The translations under genes and the position numbers were made by a program. Below the pieces are notes generated by a model. That model saw nothing but the letters and a program-made list of their open reading frames with translations, was not told the origin of the DNA and ran no database searches. A stretch of 64,000 nucleotides of DNA from contig NZ_FOAP01000011.1 in NCBI RefSeq assembly GCF_900109545.1, positions 124,001-188,000 of the forward strand, written 5' to 3'. Source of the stretch: Stigmatella aurantiaca (GTDB taxonomy: Bacteria > Myxococcota > Myxococcia > Myxococcales > Myxococcaceae). Positions 17,043 to 25,786 of this stretch are shown here, piece by piece. How positions within the stretch are numbered: position 1 is the stretch's first letter; each line of letters starts with the position of its first letter.

Positions 17043-18995
17043 TTACCGCTTGTCGCACACCGCGAGCGCCCAGACGGGGAAGATCCGCAGGTAGGCGTCG
17101 TAATGAATGGCGCACGTCCGGTTGAAGATGCCGGCAATGGGCTCCGGCGGCCAGCGGCCGTCCGCTTGCTGGCGGCCGCGCAGCCACTGGGCGCCCCGCC
17201 GGGCGGAGTCAGAGGCCTGCTCCCCCGCCGCCGCGAGCGTCAGCAGCGCCCAGGCGGTGTTGACGGCATGGCCCTCCTTGCCTTCGACCCAGCGCCCCTG
17301 GCGGCAGCTCTCGACCACCTCGCTCCAGGAGCCATCGGACCGCTGGTAGGAGCGCAGGAACGCCGTGGCCCGGCGAAGCGCGGGGTCCTCCGGCGAGGCC
17401 CCGGCGGCCAGCAGGCCATTCACCCCGAACCACGTCCCATACGTGAAGCAGACGCCCCAGGAGCCCACCCACGAGCCGTCCTCGCGCTGGATCTTCCGGA
17501 TGAACGCCGCGCCCCGGGCGATGGCCTCGTCCACGCGGGCATCCGGGCGCTGGATGTGCTTGCGCCACGCGGCCAGGGCCTGCACGCACGCGGAGGTACA
17601 CTCCACGTAGCTGATATCCACCATGATGGTGGAGAAGACATCCGAGGGGTTGAGCACCTCGAGCACCTGGGGGCCGCGCTGAAGCTCGTAGGTGGCCCAG
17701 CCGCCATCCTTGTTCTGCATGGACAGGATGAACCCCACGGCGTCCTGGAGCCGGGCCTCGGACACGCGGTTGAGCCCCAACGGCGCCAGGGCGAGACAGG
17801 CCTTGAGCCCCTCCGCCGTGCAGTCGCTGATGGGCCAGCCGTGCTCCCGCGTGCTGAAGGGCCAGCCGCCCTTGCTGGGGTGGCGGTAGAAGCGCGCGGG
17901 CTCGCGTGTGTCCTCGAGCACCTGGTTGGCCTCGATGAACCGGGCGGCCTCCGCCAGCATGGGCCGGGTGGCCTCCGAGGCGCCGGTGGCCACCACCGCC
18001 TGGACGGCGAAGGCCGTGTCCCACAACTCCGAGGAGTTGTAGCCGTTCATCTTGATGCCGTCGGCCGCCTCGTAGAAGTAGTCCGGCAACCGCTCCAGGT
18101 GGGCGCGCACCTCGGGCCCCTCCGGGTTGACGAAGTGCCACACCACCATGTTGAGCACTTTGTTGATGGGGCCGATGCAGATGTAGTGCGTCGCCTCATC
18201 CTCGGCGCGGATCTGCTCCAGCGCGAAGTCGAGCGCGCGCTCCCGGAGCTGCTTCCCCGCCACCCGCTCATAACCCAGCATGAGCTGGTTGGCGGCCTTG
18301 AGCCACACCGTGCGCGGCGTATAGACATCCGTCGGCGACACGCGCTCGCGCGCGGCGGTCCAGTCCACCTGCGCGTAATCCCCGTCGAAGATTTCCCGCC
18401 GGATCGAGGCGAGCAGCGGCGACTCGGGGGCCCGGGCCTTGCGCCCATAGAGCCAGCTCATGGGCAGGTACACCATGCGGCAGTGGCACCAGAGCCGGGA
18501 CGGATGGAAGGGCAGCGACTCGGGCAGGAGCCACAGCTCGGGGGGCACCGGCTGCAGGCCGCGGTACTCGTACAGCCCCAGGAGCGCGAGGATGATCTTC
18601 CCCCACGCGCCACTGGCCAGCGCGCCGCCCCGGGGCAGGAACCACTGCCGGGCCCTTCTCAGCCCCGTGTTGTCCTCCGCCACCCCCATGAGCCGGAGGG
18701 CCACGTAGTTGAGCACCGAGGTGAACACCTGGCTGGGCGACTCGACATCCAGTCCCCAGCCCCCATCGGCGTTCTGGTGGCGGCGCAGGTACGCCACGAG
18801 CCCCTCGCGCTGCGCAGACTCCGGGACGCGCCCCATCACGTGCAACCCGGCGACATAGATGGGGATGAGGAACTGCGGCCCGCCGTAGTCTCCGTACCAC
18901 GAGCCCTCCGCGTCCTGGGTCGAGGCCAGCACCTCCAACCCGCGCTGGAGGATGGGCTCGGACCGGGGGACGCGGACCTCGGGGGCGGCGCTCAT
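17043..18995 (-). CDS. oxidosqualene cyclase, cycloartenol-synthase type
   Basis: The 650-residue terpene cyclase has several QW repeats, such as QNKDGGWATYE and QREDGSWVGSWGVCFTYGTW. The catalytic motif is DCTAE (Asp391), which marks oxidosqualene cyclases; squalene-hopene cyclases have DxDD. Residues that separate cycloartenol from lanosterol synthases are all of the cycloartenol type: Tyr319 in KMNGYNSS (plant Tyr410), His385 (His477) and Ile389 (Ile481), the last two in HGWPISDCTAE. It should fold 2,3-oxidosqualene into cycloartenol at the membrane. ATG at 18995 overlaps the squalene synthase stop as ATGA, so I reject the longer reading from 19034. S. aurantiaca is known to make cycloartenol. 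Confidence 0.92.
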   Translation of the reverse strand: MSAAPEVRVPRSEPILQRGLEVLASTQDAEGSWYGDYGGPQFLIPIYVAGLHVMGRVPESAQREGLVAYLRRHQNADGGWGLDVESPSQVFTSVLNYVALRLMGVAEDNTGLRRARQWFLPRGGALASGAWGKIILALLGLYEYRGLQPVPPELWLLPESLPFHPSRLWCHCRMVYLPMSWLYGRKARAPESPLLASIRREIFDGDYAQVDWTAARERVSPTDVYTPRTVWLKAANQLMLGYERVAGKQLRERALDFALEQIRAEDEATHYICIGPINKVLNMVVWHFVNPEGPEVRAHLERLPDYFYEAADGIKMNGYNSSELWDTAFAVQAVVATGASEATRPMLAEAARFIEANQVLEDTREPARFYRHPSKGGWPFSTREHGWPISDCTAEGLKACLALAPLGLNRVSEARLQDAVGFILSMQNKDGGWATYELQRGPQVLEVLNPSDVFSTIMVDISYVECTSACVQALAAWRKHIQRPDARVDEAIARGAAFIRKIQREDGSWVGSWGVCFTYGTWFGVNGLLAAGASPEDPALRRATAFLRSYQRSDGSWSEVVESCRQGRWVEGKEGHAVNTAWALLTLAAAGEQASDSARRGAQWLRGRQQADGRWPPEPIAGIFNRTCAIHYDAYLRIFPVWALAVCDKR

Positions 18996-20041
18996 GACGT
19001 CAGGGCTTCCGGCTGGAGGTTCCCCGACAGGCATTGCTGGTAGATCGCCCGCAGCGCCGGAGCCGACGCGACGTTGCGCTGGGTGAGCAGGATGATCTCC
19101 TGCACGGAGGCGCGGCTGATCTTCACCGGCGTGGGCTCGAACACGGCCGGGTTGTTCTCCAGCCGGGAGAGCGTGAGCACGGCGAAGAACAGGGGCAGCA
19201 GACAGAACAGCCGCAGGCCCGGCTCCTCCACGGGCAGGCGCAGCGCATACTCCAGCGAGAGGTCCGCCTCGCGCCGGGCCACGGCGATGAGCTCGTTGTG
19301 CATCGCCACCGCCCGTCCCCGATTTTCAGGGTTCAAGAGCGTGGGGGCGGTGAGCCCATGCGCCGACATGAGGGTCTGGGGAAGCCAGCAATAGCCCCGC
19401 TCCAAATCCTCGCGGACATCCTTGAGGATGTTGATGAGCTGCAGGGCCCGCCCGAACGCGGGGGCCAGCGCCCGGAGCGCTTCTCCCTGGGGCGCGAGCT
19501 GAGGCGCAAACCCAATGAAAAGATCCGTCAGCATTTCTCCGACCGTGCCCGCCACGTAGTAGCAGTAGGTCAATGTAGCCTCCAGGTCCTTCAGGCCACT
19601 GGCGGGAGGGGCCAGCTCGAGCTGGCGGCTCACATCGCCCATGCCATCGGCCATGGCGCGCACGCAGCGCACGATGGGAGGCTGGGTCCACCGGGGCAGG
19701 GCCGCGAAGGTCTCCAGCACGGTGCCCGTGCGGCGCAGCAGCCGCGCCTCGGGCTCCGGGACGGAAGGCCTCAGCCAGTGCTCGACCTCGGCGATATAGC
19801 GCGGCACCTCGTGGCGCCACCCCTCGGGCAGCTCCACGAAGTGGGCGAAGCGCGAGAGGAGTTGCGCGCGCTGCGCGGCGCTGCAGGTCGCCTCGTCCTC
19901 GATCGTATCGACGATCCGGCAGAGAAGGTAACCCACGGTAACAACGAGATCCAACGGCTCGGGGAGAACCGGGATGTTGAGGGCGAAGGTCCGAGAGACC
20001 TCGGGCAGCGCCTCGCGGCAGAAGGCTTCAGGGTTGCTCAT
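18992..20041 (-). CDS. squalene synthase (squalene/phytoene synthase family)
   Basis: The 349-residue product has both Asp-rich substrate motifs: DTIEDEAT in LLCRIVDTIEDEAT and DVREDLERGYCWLP. The squalene-synthase segment YCYYVAGTVGEMLTDLF and the N-terminal EVSRTFALNIPVL are also present. The tail has a hydrophobic stretch (LFCLLPLFFAVLTL). The enzyme joins two farnesyl diphosphates head to head; next to an epoxidase and a cyclase, squalene is the expected product, though phytoene synthase activity cannot be excluded. ATG at 20041 is preferred because longer readings run into the divergent epoxidase gene. The stop overlaps the cyclase start by 4 bp. Confidence 0.9.
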   Translation of the reverse strand: MSNPEAFCREALPEVSRTFALNIPVLPEPLDLVVTVGYLLCRIVDTIEDEATCSAAQRAQLLSRFAHFVELPEGWRHEVPRYIAEVEHWLRPSVPEPEARLLRRTGTVLETFAALPRWTQPPIVRCVRAMADGMGDVSRQLELAPPASGLKDLEATLTYCYYVAGTVGEMLTDLFIGFAPQLAPQGEALRALAPAFGRALQLINILKDVREDLERGYCWLPQTLMSAHGLTAPTLLNPENRGRAVAMHNELIAVARREADLSLEYALRLPVEEPGLRLFCLLPLFFAVLTLSRLENNPAVFEPTPVKISRASVQEIILLTQRNVASAPALRAIYQQCLSGNLQPEALTS

Positions 20042-20049
20042 GATGTGCC

Positions 20050-20069
20050 GCCCGTGGAGAAGAACGGGC
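20050..20069. promoter_or_regulatory. dyad in the divergent squalene synthase / squalene epoxidase intergenic region
   Basis: The 58-bp region between the two divergent sterol genes holds an inverted repeat, GCCCGT - 8 bp - ACGGGC. Beside it is the palindromic GCTATAGC at 20078-20085, which offers a TATAGC -10-like hexamer on both strands. A clear -35 was not found for either direction. One regulator binding this dyad could control both arms of the sterol locus, which is inference. Confidence 0.35.
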
Positions 20070-20099
20070 AAAATTGCGCTATAGCAGTGAGCAGCGGCT

Positions 20100-21479
20100 A
20101 TGGGGAGCTTCTTGAATACGGACGTGGTCATCATCGGGGCAGGCCCGGCGGGCTGTGCAAGCGCGGCGGCATTGTCACAATTGGGCCATTCAGTTCTTCT
20201 TGTGGATGCGGGCCAAGACCGCGGCAAGCAGCTCGCCGGAGAGCTGCTCCACCCGCCAGGCGTGGAAGACTTGCGCACGCTGGGATTCGGGCCCGCGCTG
20301 GAGGCCTGCGCGGGCCAGCCCGTCCTGGGCTTCGCCGTCGTGGACACCCGGCGCGAGCAGCGCACCACGCAGCTGACCTACAACGGTTCGAGCCAGGGGC
20401 TGTCGCTGGAGCACGCGCGCTTCGTGTCGAGCCTGCTGGAGGCCGTCGAGCGGCTGCCGCGCGTCACCGTGTGGCGCAAGACGCGGCTCACCGAGCTGCA
20501 TCGCAACAATGCCGAGGGCGTGGAGTTCACGGTTGTCTGCGGTGGGGAACAGCGGCAGGTGCGCACACCTCTGCTGGTGGCGGCGGATGGGCGCAACTCC
20601 TTCGTCCGCAAGCTCCTGGGAATCCAGGAGCGGCACGAGCGGCTCTCCAGCATGGTGGGGGTGACGGTGGACGCGCGCGCCCTGCCCCACGCGGGCCATG
20701 GGCACATCTTCATCGGGGGCAATGCCCCGGTGCTCGCCTACGCCATCGAGGACGGCGTGGCGCGGGTGATGGTGGACATCCCCCTGGGCTCGACCGCGAA
20801 GCAACTGCATGCCTCCCCGGAGCTGCTCAACGGCGTGCCCCAGCCCCTGCGGGGCGCCATCCTGGAAGCGCTGGAGCGGGAAACCCCGCGTATGGCCTCG
20901 AATGACACGCGCCTGCCCCAGCGGGTGACGCAGGGCCGGGTGGTGCTCGTGGGAGATGCGGCGGGGTGCTGCCACCCGGTGAGTGCCAGTGGGATGGCCT
21001 CGGGCATCAGCGACGCCATGGCGCTCCAGCAGTCGCTGCGCGAGAGCCTCAACAACGTGCCGCGCGCCCTGCGCCGGTACGTGCAGCGCCGCCGGTCCGC
21101 CCAGCGCACGCGCATCGCCATGGCTTCTGCGCTCTATCAGGCGTTCTCCATCCAGCGCGAGGACATGGACGCGCTGCGGACGGGACTGCTCCGCTACTGG
21201 GAGGAGAGCACCACGGGCGGACGCAACTCCATGGAGCTGCTGTCCACGCGCGAGACGCGCATGTGGGTCATGGCGCGCGAGTACATGCGCGTGGTGGGCT
21301 ACGGCATCGGCGCGCTGACGTCGGAGGCCTTCAGCCACCAGCGCCGGGACTTCGAGACGCTCATGCGCGCGGGCACGGGCCTGGTGACGTCCGCGTTCCC
21401 CCACCTGCAGGGCTCGGCGCGGGGAGGCCTGGAGGACGCCTTCACGGCCTTCTCCGCCGGCCGGGAGTGGCGCCGGTGA
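20100..21479 (+). CDS. FAD-dependent squalene monooxygenase (squalene epoxidase)
   Basis: The 459-residue flavoprotein begins with the dinucleotide-binding motif VVIIGAGPAGCASAAAL. It has GELLHPPGVEDL, which matches the squalene-epoxidase GELLQPGG region. The second FAD motif, GDAAGCCHPVSASGMASG, corresponds to the GDA...HPLTGGGM box of the same family. It should insert oxygen into squalene to give 2,3-oxidosqualene, the substrate of the cyclase across the intergenic region. The C-terminal 100 residues are helical and amphipathic and may attach it to the membrane. It is divergent from squalene synthase and convergent with araH. Function rests on motifs plus context, since related FAD monooxygenases share much of the fold. 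Confidence 0.87.
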   Translation: MGSFLNTDVVIIGAGPAGCASAAALSQLGHSVLLVDAGQDRGKQLAGELLHPPGVEDLRTLGFGPALEACAGQPVLGFAVVDTRREQRTTQLTYNGSSQGLSLEHARFVSSLLEAVERLPRVTVWRKTRLTELHRNNAEGVEFTVVCGGEQRQVRTPLLVAADGRNSFVRKLLGIQERHERLSSMVGVTVDARALPHAGHGHIFIGGNAPVLAYAIEDGVARVMVDIPLGSTAKQLHASPELLNGVPQPLRGAILEALERETPRMASNDTRLPQRVTQGRVVLVGDAAGCCHPVSASGMASGISDAMALQQSLRESLNNVPRALRRYVQRRRSAQRTRIAMASALYQAFSIQREDMDALRTGLLRYWEESTTGGRNSMELLSTRETRMWVMAREYMRVVGYGIGALTSEAFSHQRRDFETLMRAGTGLVTSAFPHLQGSARGGLEDAFTAFSAGREWRR

Positions 21480-21498
21480 CGCGGGCGGCCCTGGCCGG

Positions 21499-22449
21499 TT
21501 AGAGCCGTCGGCCCGTGGCGCGGGTGCGCAGGTTGTCGAGCAGCACGGCGAGCAGGAGAATCACCCCGCGCACCACGTACTGGTAGAAGGCTTGGATGTT
21601 CATCAGGTTCATCACGTTCTCCGCGATGCCCATGATGAGCACGCCCACCAGCACGCCGGAGATCGCCGCGCGCCCGCCCGCCAGGGATACGCCGCCCAAG
21701 ACGCAGGCGGAGATGACCGACAGCTCCAGCCCCTGAGCCGCGTTCGGCTGGCCACTGGTGATGCGCGAGGACAGCAGAATCCCCGCCACCGCGCACAGCA
21801 GCCCCTGGAGCGTGAAGATCCAGATGCGGATGGTGCCCACGTTGACGCCCGCGAGGCGCGAGGCATCCGGGTTGCCACCAATGGCCAGCGTGTTGCGCCC
21901 GAACACGGTGCGGTTGAGCACGAAACCGAAGAGGCCGAAGCAGAGCACCATGACGAGTACCGGCACGGGGATGCCCAGCGGCGCCGTCAGCGCGATGTTG
22001 AAGTAAGCCTCATCGTCCACGCCCACCGCGCGGCCATCGGAGGCAATCAACGCCGAGCCGCGGACGATCTGCATCGTGGCCAACGTGGTGATGAGGGCAT
22101 TGATGCGCAGCTTGGCGATCACCACGCCGTTGATAGCGCCCACCACGACGCCGGCGGCCAGGGCCGCCAGGATGCCCAGGAACAGGTTCTCGGTGCTGTT
22201 GGACACCATCACCGCGACCATGCCGGCGAAGGCCACCGTGGAGCCCACGGACAGGTCGAAGTCCCGCGAGGCCAGACACAGCATCATCGTGCAGGCGACG
22301 ATGCCAATGGTCACCACGGACTGGAGCAGGCCGAGGATGTTCCGCTGCGTCATGAAGCTGGGCACGGTGAGGCACACGATGCCGAGGGCCAGCAGGAACA
22401 GGATGACGAGCCCCTGCTCTCCGAGCACGGCCCTTTTCAAGCGATCCAT
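21499..22449 (-). CDS. araH: L-arabinose-type sugar ABC transporter permease AraH
   Basis: This 316-residue protein has about nine to ten hydrophobic helices and the BPD_transp_2 pattern of RbsC/AraH permeases, including ASRDFDLSVGSTVAFAGM and the C-terminal NIQAFYQYVVRGVILLLAVL, which is close to E. coli AraH. It would form the inner-membrane channel with AraG. ATG at 22449 is chosen because GAGAGGA lies 6 bp upstream. A TTG at 22464 overlapping the araG stop is the alternative. Third gene of the araFGH transcript; it converges with the epoxidase gene. Confidence 0.87.
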   Translation of the reverse strand: MDRLKRAVLGEQGLVILFLLALGIVCLTVPSFMTQRNILGLLQSVVTIGIVACTMMLCLASRDFDLSVGSTVAFAGMVAVMVSNSTENLFLGILAALAAGVVVGAINGVVIAKLRINALITTLATMQIVRGSALIASDGRAVGVDDEAYFNIALTAPLGIPVPVLVMVLCFGLFGFVLNRTVFGRNTLAIGGNPDASRLAGVNVGTIRIWIFTLQGLLCAVAGILLSSRITSGQPNAAQGLELSVISACVLGGVSLAGGRAAISGVLVGVLIMGIAENVMNLMNIQAFYQYVVRGVILLLAVLLDNLRTRATGRRL

Positions 22450-22460
22450 TCCCAATCCTC

Positions 22461-23960
22461 TCAAGCCGCCGTCCGGTCAGGCAGCGCTGCCGCCAGGATC
22501 TTCTCCTCGGAGAAGCCGGGGCGTTGAAACTCCGCAGCGATGCGGCCGCCGCACATCACCGCGATGCGGTCGCTGATGCCCATCACCTCGGGCAGCTCGC
22601 TGGAGATGACGATGAGCGCGATGCCCTGCTCCGCCAGGCCGTAGAGCACCTCGTAGATTTCACTCTTGGCCCCCACGTCGATGCCGCGCGTGGGCTCATC
22701 CACGATGAAGACCTTGATGCCCTGCTCGGACAGCCAGCGTGACAGGATGACCTTCTGCTGGTTGCCGCCCGACAGGTTCTCGATGGCCTGCTCGCGCGAG
22801 GGCGTGCGCACCCCGAGCCGCTGGATGAAGCGATCGGCCATCTCCCCTTCCCTTCGCGTATTCAGGATGCCGAAGGGCGAGAAGTGGCGGCGCGAGGAGA
22901 TGGCGATGTTCGCCTCCACCGACTGCCCCTGGAGGATGCCGTCAGCCTTGCGGTCCTCCGGGCACAGCACCAGGCCCGCGCGCACCGCCTGCCGGGGGTG
23001 GTGGATCCGCACCGGAACCCCGTCGATGCGCACCTCTCCCGCGGCGCGCGGGTCCGCGCCATACAGCAGCCGCGCCAGCTCACTGCGGCCCGCGCCCACC
23101 AGCCCGAAGAGGCCCAGAATCTCCCCGGCGCGCACCTCGAAGCCCGTGGGGGCCGTCAGGCGCGAGCCCTCCAGCCCCGACACGGAGAGCCGCACCGCGC
23201 CCGGCGTCCGGGGCCGCCAGCCCCAGATGTCCTGAATCTCGCGGCCCACCATCTCGCGCACCAGCGTCTCGCGCGTCAGCCCCTCCAGGGTGTCGTGCTG
23301 GGCCACGAGCCGGCCATCCCGCAGCACGACGCAGCCATCACACAGGCGGAAGATCTCATCCAGCCGGTGCGAGACATAGAGGATGACCTTGCCGGCCGCG
23401 CGCAGCCGGTTCACCAGCCGGAAGAGCACCTCGCTCTCGTGCGCGGAGAGCGAGGAGGTGGGCTCATCCAGGGCGATGACCGAGGCGTCGAAGATGGCCG
23501 CCTTGGCGATCTCCACCATCTGCCGGGTGCCCAGGGACAGGTCAGCGACCTTGGCCCGGGGGTCCACCTCGATGCCCGCCTCGCGCAGCACCGCGCCGAC
23601 CTTGGCGAACAGCTCCCCGTAGCGGACGACCCCGAACCGGGACGGGAAGCGGCCCAGCATGAGGTTCTCGGCCACCGTCAGCTCCGGCACGAGCTGGAGC
23701 TCCTGGTGGACGACCGTCACCCCCGCGGCAATCGAATCGCGCGTGGAGGAAAAGCGGTGGGCCTTTCCCCCGATGCGCAGCTCCCCCGTGTCGGGGGTGT
23801 AATCCCCCCCGAGAATCTTGATGAGCGTGGACTTGCCCGCACCGTTCTCGCCCAGCAGGCCGATGACCCGCCCGGACGGCACCGAGAAGCTCAGCTCCTT
23901 GAGGGCCCGGACGCCGGGGAAGCTCTTGGTGATGTTCGTGAACTCGAGAAACGGTGCCAT
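22461..23960 (-). CDS. araG: L-arabinose-type sugar ABC transporter ATPase AraG
   Basis: The 499-residue product has two ABC ATPase domains in tandem, as in sugar importers of the CUT2 group. The first has Walker A GENGAGKST, the signature DLSLGTRQMVE and Walker B VIALDEPTSS. The second has a degenerate Walker A (GLVGAGRSEL), the intact signature NLSGGNQQKV and FIVDEPTRGIDVGAK. The central block VLCPEDRKADGI is typical of AraG. It powers sugar import together with AraH. GGGAGG precedes the ATG. It lies 22 bp after araF. Ribose or another pentose/hexose is an alternative substrate, but the binding protein favours arabinose. Confidence 0.88.
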   Translation of the reverse strand: MAPFLEFTNITKSFPGVRALKELSFSVPSGRVIGLLGENGAGKSTLIKILGGDYTPDTGELRIGGKAHRFSSTRDSIAAGVTVVHQELQLVPELTVAENLMLGRFPSRFGVVRYGELFAKVGAVLREAGIEVDPRAKVADLSLGTRQMVEIAKAAIFDASVIALDEPTSSLSAHESEVLFRLVNRLRAAGKVILYVSHRLDEIFRLCDGCVVLRDGRLVAQHDTLEGLTRETLVREMVGREIQDIWGWRPRTPGAVRLSVSGLEGSRLTAPTGFEVRAGEILGLFGLVGAGRSELARLLYGADPRAAGEVRIDGVPVRIHHPRQAVRAGLVLCPEDRKADGILQGQSVEANIAISSRRHFSPFGILNTRREGEMADRFIQRLGVRTPSREQAIENLSGGNQQKVILSRWLSEQGIKVFIVDEPTRGIDVGAKSEIYEVLYGLAEQGIALIVISSELPEVMGISDRIAVMCGGRIAAEFQRPGFSEEKILAAALPDRTAA

Positions 23961-23982
23961 GCGCCTCCCACCGGCCCCGGGC

Positions 23983-24969
23983 TTACTGGAGGCCCAGCTC
24001 CTTGCGCACCGCCTGATAGGACTCGCGGGTGGCGAGCTTGCCGGAGGTGAGGATGAGCTTCTCCGGCTCCTTGTTCGTCGTCACCCAGTTGTACATGTTG
24101 AGGGCCGTCTCGTAGCCGTGGCGCTTGGGCGAGATGATGATGCTGCCGTAGAAGCCCGTGGGGCTCGGCTTCTTGAACTCGTTGATGGCCGAGTCCGAGC
24201 CGCCGATGCCCACGGCGACCATGTCCGCGGCCTTCAGGCCCGCGGCCTCGGAGGCCCGGACGGCGCCGAGCACCGCCTCGTCATTGAGGCCGAAGGCCAC
24301 CCACTTCTTGAGGCCGGCGTTCTTGTTGAGCACCACGCTGGCGGCATTGAGCGCCGCCTCGGTGTCGGTCTTGCTCTGGGGCGCATCGAAGATGTTCGAG
24401 GCCACGAACCCGTTCTGCTTCAGCACGGCGATGGCGCCCTCGACGCGGTCCTTCGCGGTGGGAAGCTGATCATACGAGACGCGGATGGCGCCCACGTCCT
24501 TCATGTTCCAGCCGCGCGCTTTGATCTGCTCCACGATGGCCTGCCCCACCGCCTCGCCAATCTTGGTGGCGGAGATGCCCATGTGCGGCACGTTCTCCAG
24601 CGGCTTGCCCTTGCTGTTCACCAGCCGGTCATCCACCGTCATCAGCTTGAGCTGGTTGGAGGTGGCGCGCGCCACCAGGCCCGGCCCCAGCTTCACGTCC
24701 GGCGTGCAGATGATGACGCCCTGAGCGCCCTGCGCCCCCAGGTTGTCGATGGCGGACAGCGCCTTCTCACCGTCCTCGGCGCCAATCTTCACCAGGGTGA
24801 AGCCCTTCTCCTTCGCGGCCACATCCGCGAACTTCCACTCGTCCTGGAACCAGGGCTCCTCGGGCTGTTTGACGACGAAGCCAATCTTGACATCGGCCGC
24901 CGAGGAAACCGCCGACACCATGAGCACGGACATGGCACAGGCTCTGAACAAGTTCTTCACGAAGCGCAT
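23983..24969 (-). CDS. araF: L-arabinose-binding periplasmic protein AraF
   Basis: This 328-residue protein has a signal peptide of about 24 residues ending near SAVSSAA. The mature N-terminus KIGFVVKQPEEPWFQDEWKF is nearly the E. coli AraF sequence, and VDDRLVNSKGKPLENVPHM and TGFYGSIIISPKRHGYE also match. It delivers L-arabinose, and possibly galactose or fucose, to AraG/AraH. ATG at 24969 has GGAGA 6 bp upstream, so I reject the 14-residue extension to 25011. The gene is 76 bp after tlyA, and that gap holds a consensus TTGACA. No araBAD or araC is in the window. Confidence 0.9.
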   Translation of the reverse strand: MRFVKNLFRACAMSVLMVSAVSSAADVKIGFVVKQPEEPWFQDEWKFADVAAKEKGFTLVKIGAEDGEKALSAIDNLGAQGAQGVIICTPDVKLGPGLVARATSNQLKLMTVDDRLVNSKGKPLENVPHMGISATKIGEAVGQAIVEQIKARGWNMKDVGAIRVSYDQLPTAKDRVEGAIAVLKQNGFVASNIFDAPQSKTDTEAALNAASVVLNKNAGLKKWVAFGLNDEAVLGAVRASEAAGLKAADMVAVGIGGSDSAINEFKKPSPTGFYGSIIISPKRHGYETALNMYNWVTTNKEPEKLILTSGKLATRESYQAVRKELGLQ

Positions 24970-24989
24970 GTTTTCTCTCCAAGGCGGAA

Positions 24990-25017
24990 CGGCGGTGAGA
25001 CGGGCTGTCAACCGCCG
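24990..25017 (-). promoter_or_regulatory. hairpin and TTGACA upstream of araF
   Basis: The 76 bp between tlyA and araF hold an inverted repeat on the minus strand (CGGCGGT - 14 bp - ACCGCCG). Its loop begins with a perfect -35 hexamer, TTGACA, at 25006-25011. No good -10 hexamer follows at 16-18 bp, so the promoter is only suggested. The dyad could be an operator for sugar control or a weak terminator for tlyA, since no U-tract follows. Confidence 0.35.
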
Positions 25018-25045
25018 CCGGAGGGTAGTGCCTGAGAGGGATTAG

Positions 25046-25786
25046 TCAATCGCGGTGCGCGACGAGGAGCGCTTCCACGTTGCCCGCGGGCCCGGGCACG
25101 GGACAGTCCATCAGCCCGCGCACCGTGAGCCCCTGCTCCCGGGCAAAGGCCACCACCGCGTCGATGGAGGACTGGCGGGCTTCGGTGTCCCGCACCACGC
25201 CGCCCTTGCCGATGTTCTCCCGCCCCACCTCGAACTGAGGCTTCACCAGGGCCACGAGCAACCCGCCCTTCTCCAGGAACGGCAGCACGGAGGGCAGCAC
25301 CTGCGTGAGCGAGATGAAGCTCACGTCGATGACGATGACGCCCGCCTTCTCGGGCAGATCCTCGGCGGTGAGGTAGCGCGCGTTGACGCGCTCGCGCGAG
25401 CGCACCCGCGCATCGGTCCGCAGCTTCTCGTGGAGCTGGCCGTACCCCACGTCGATGGCGTGCACGCGCACGGCCCCTTCTTGGAGCAGGCAGTCGGTGA
25501 AGCCGCCGGTGCTGGCGCCAATGTCCGCGCCCACCTTGCCGCGCACGTCCAGCCCGAAGCGGTCGATGGCCGCCTTGAGCTTGAGGCCACCGCGCGAGAC
25601 GTAGGGCAGCACCTCGCCCTTGAGGCGCATCTCGGCCTCCACGGGTACCAGCGCCCCGGGCTTGTCCACGCGCTGGTCGCCCACCACCACCTGGCCGGCG
25701 AGGATGAGCGCCTGCGCCTTCGTGCGGGACTCGGCCAGCCCCCGCTCCACCACCAGCACGTCCAGGCGCTCCTTGCGAGGCTTCAT
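25046..25786 (-). CDS. tlyA: TlyA-family rRNA 2'-O-methyltransferase
   Basis: The 246-residue product has an N-terminal S4 RNA-binding domain (RLDVLVVERGLAESRTKAQA). An FtsJ/RrmJ-like methyltransferase domain follows, with the SAM motif VGADIGASTGGFTDCLLQ and the strand VIVIDVSFISL. TlyA methylates ribose 2'-OH groups in 16S and/or 23S rRNA in the cytoplasm; some members have been called hemolysins. The start overlaps the dxs stop by 4 bp and has GGAG at good spacing. Its place after ispA-dxs and xseAB is a common arrangement in bacteria. Confidence 0.9.
   Translation of the reverse strand: MKPRKERLDVLVVERGLAESRTKAQALILAGQVVVGDQRVDKPGALVPVEAEMRLKGEVLPYVSRGGLKLKAAIDRFGLDVRGKVGADIGASTGGFTDCLLQEGAVRVHAIDVGYGQLHEKLRTDARVRSRERVNARYLTAEDLPEKAGVIVIDVSFISLTQVLPSVLPFLEKGGLLVALVKPQFEVGRENIGKGGVVRDTEARQSSIDAVVAFAREQGLTVRGLMDCPVPGPAGNVEALLVAHRD

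Noticed and set aside
14955-19043. A 1362-residue plus-strand open frame across the MMPL and cyclase genes
   Set aside because: It is antisense to clear MMPL and oxidosqualene cyclase motifs and has shadow composition (His, Arg, Gln, Gly).
20100-20368. N-terminal extension of squalene synthase reaching into the epoxidase gene
   Set aside because: The extra 109 residues are antisense to the epoxidase FAD domain and have shadow composition; ATG at 20041 begins the conserved domain.
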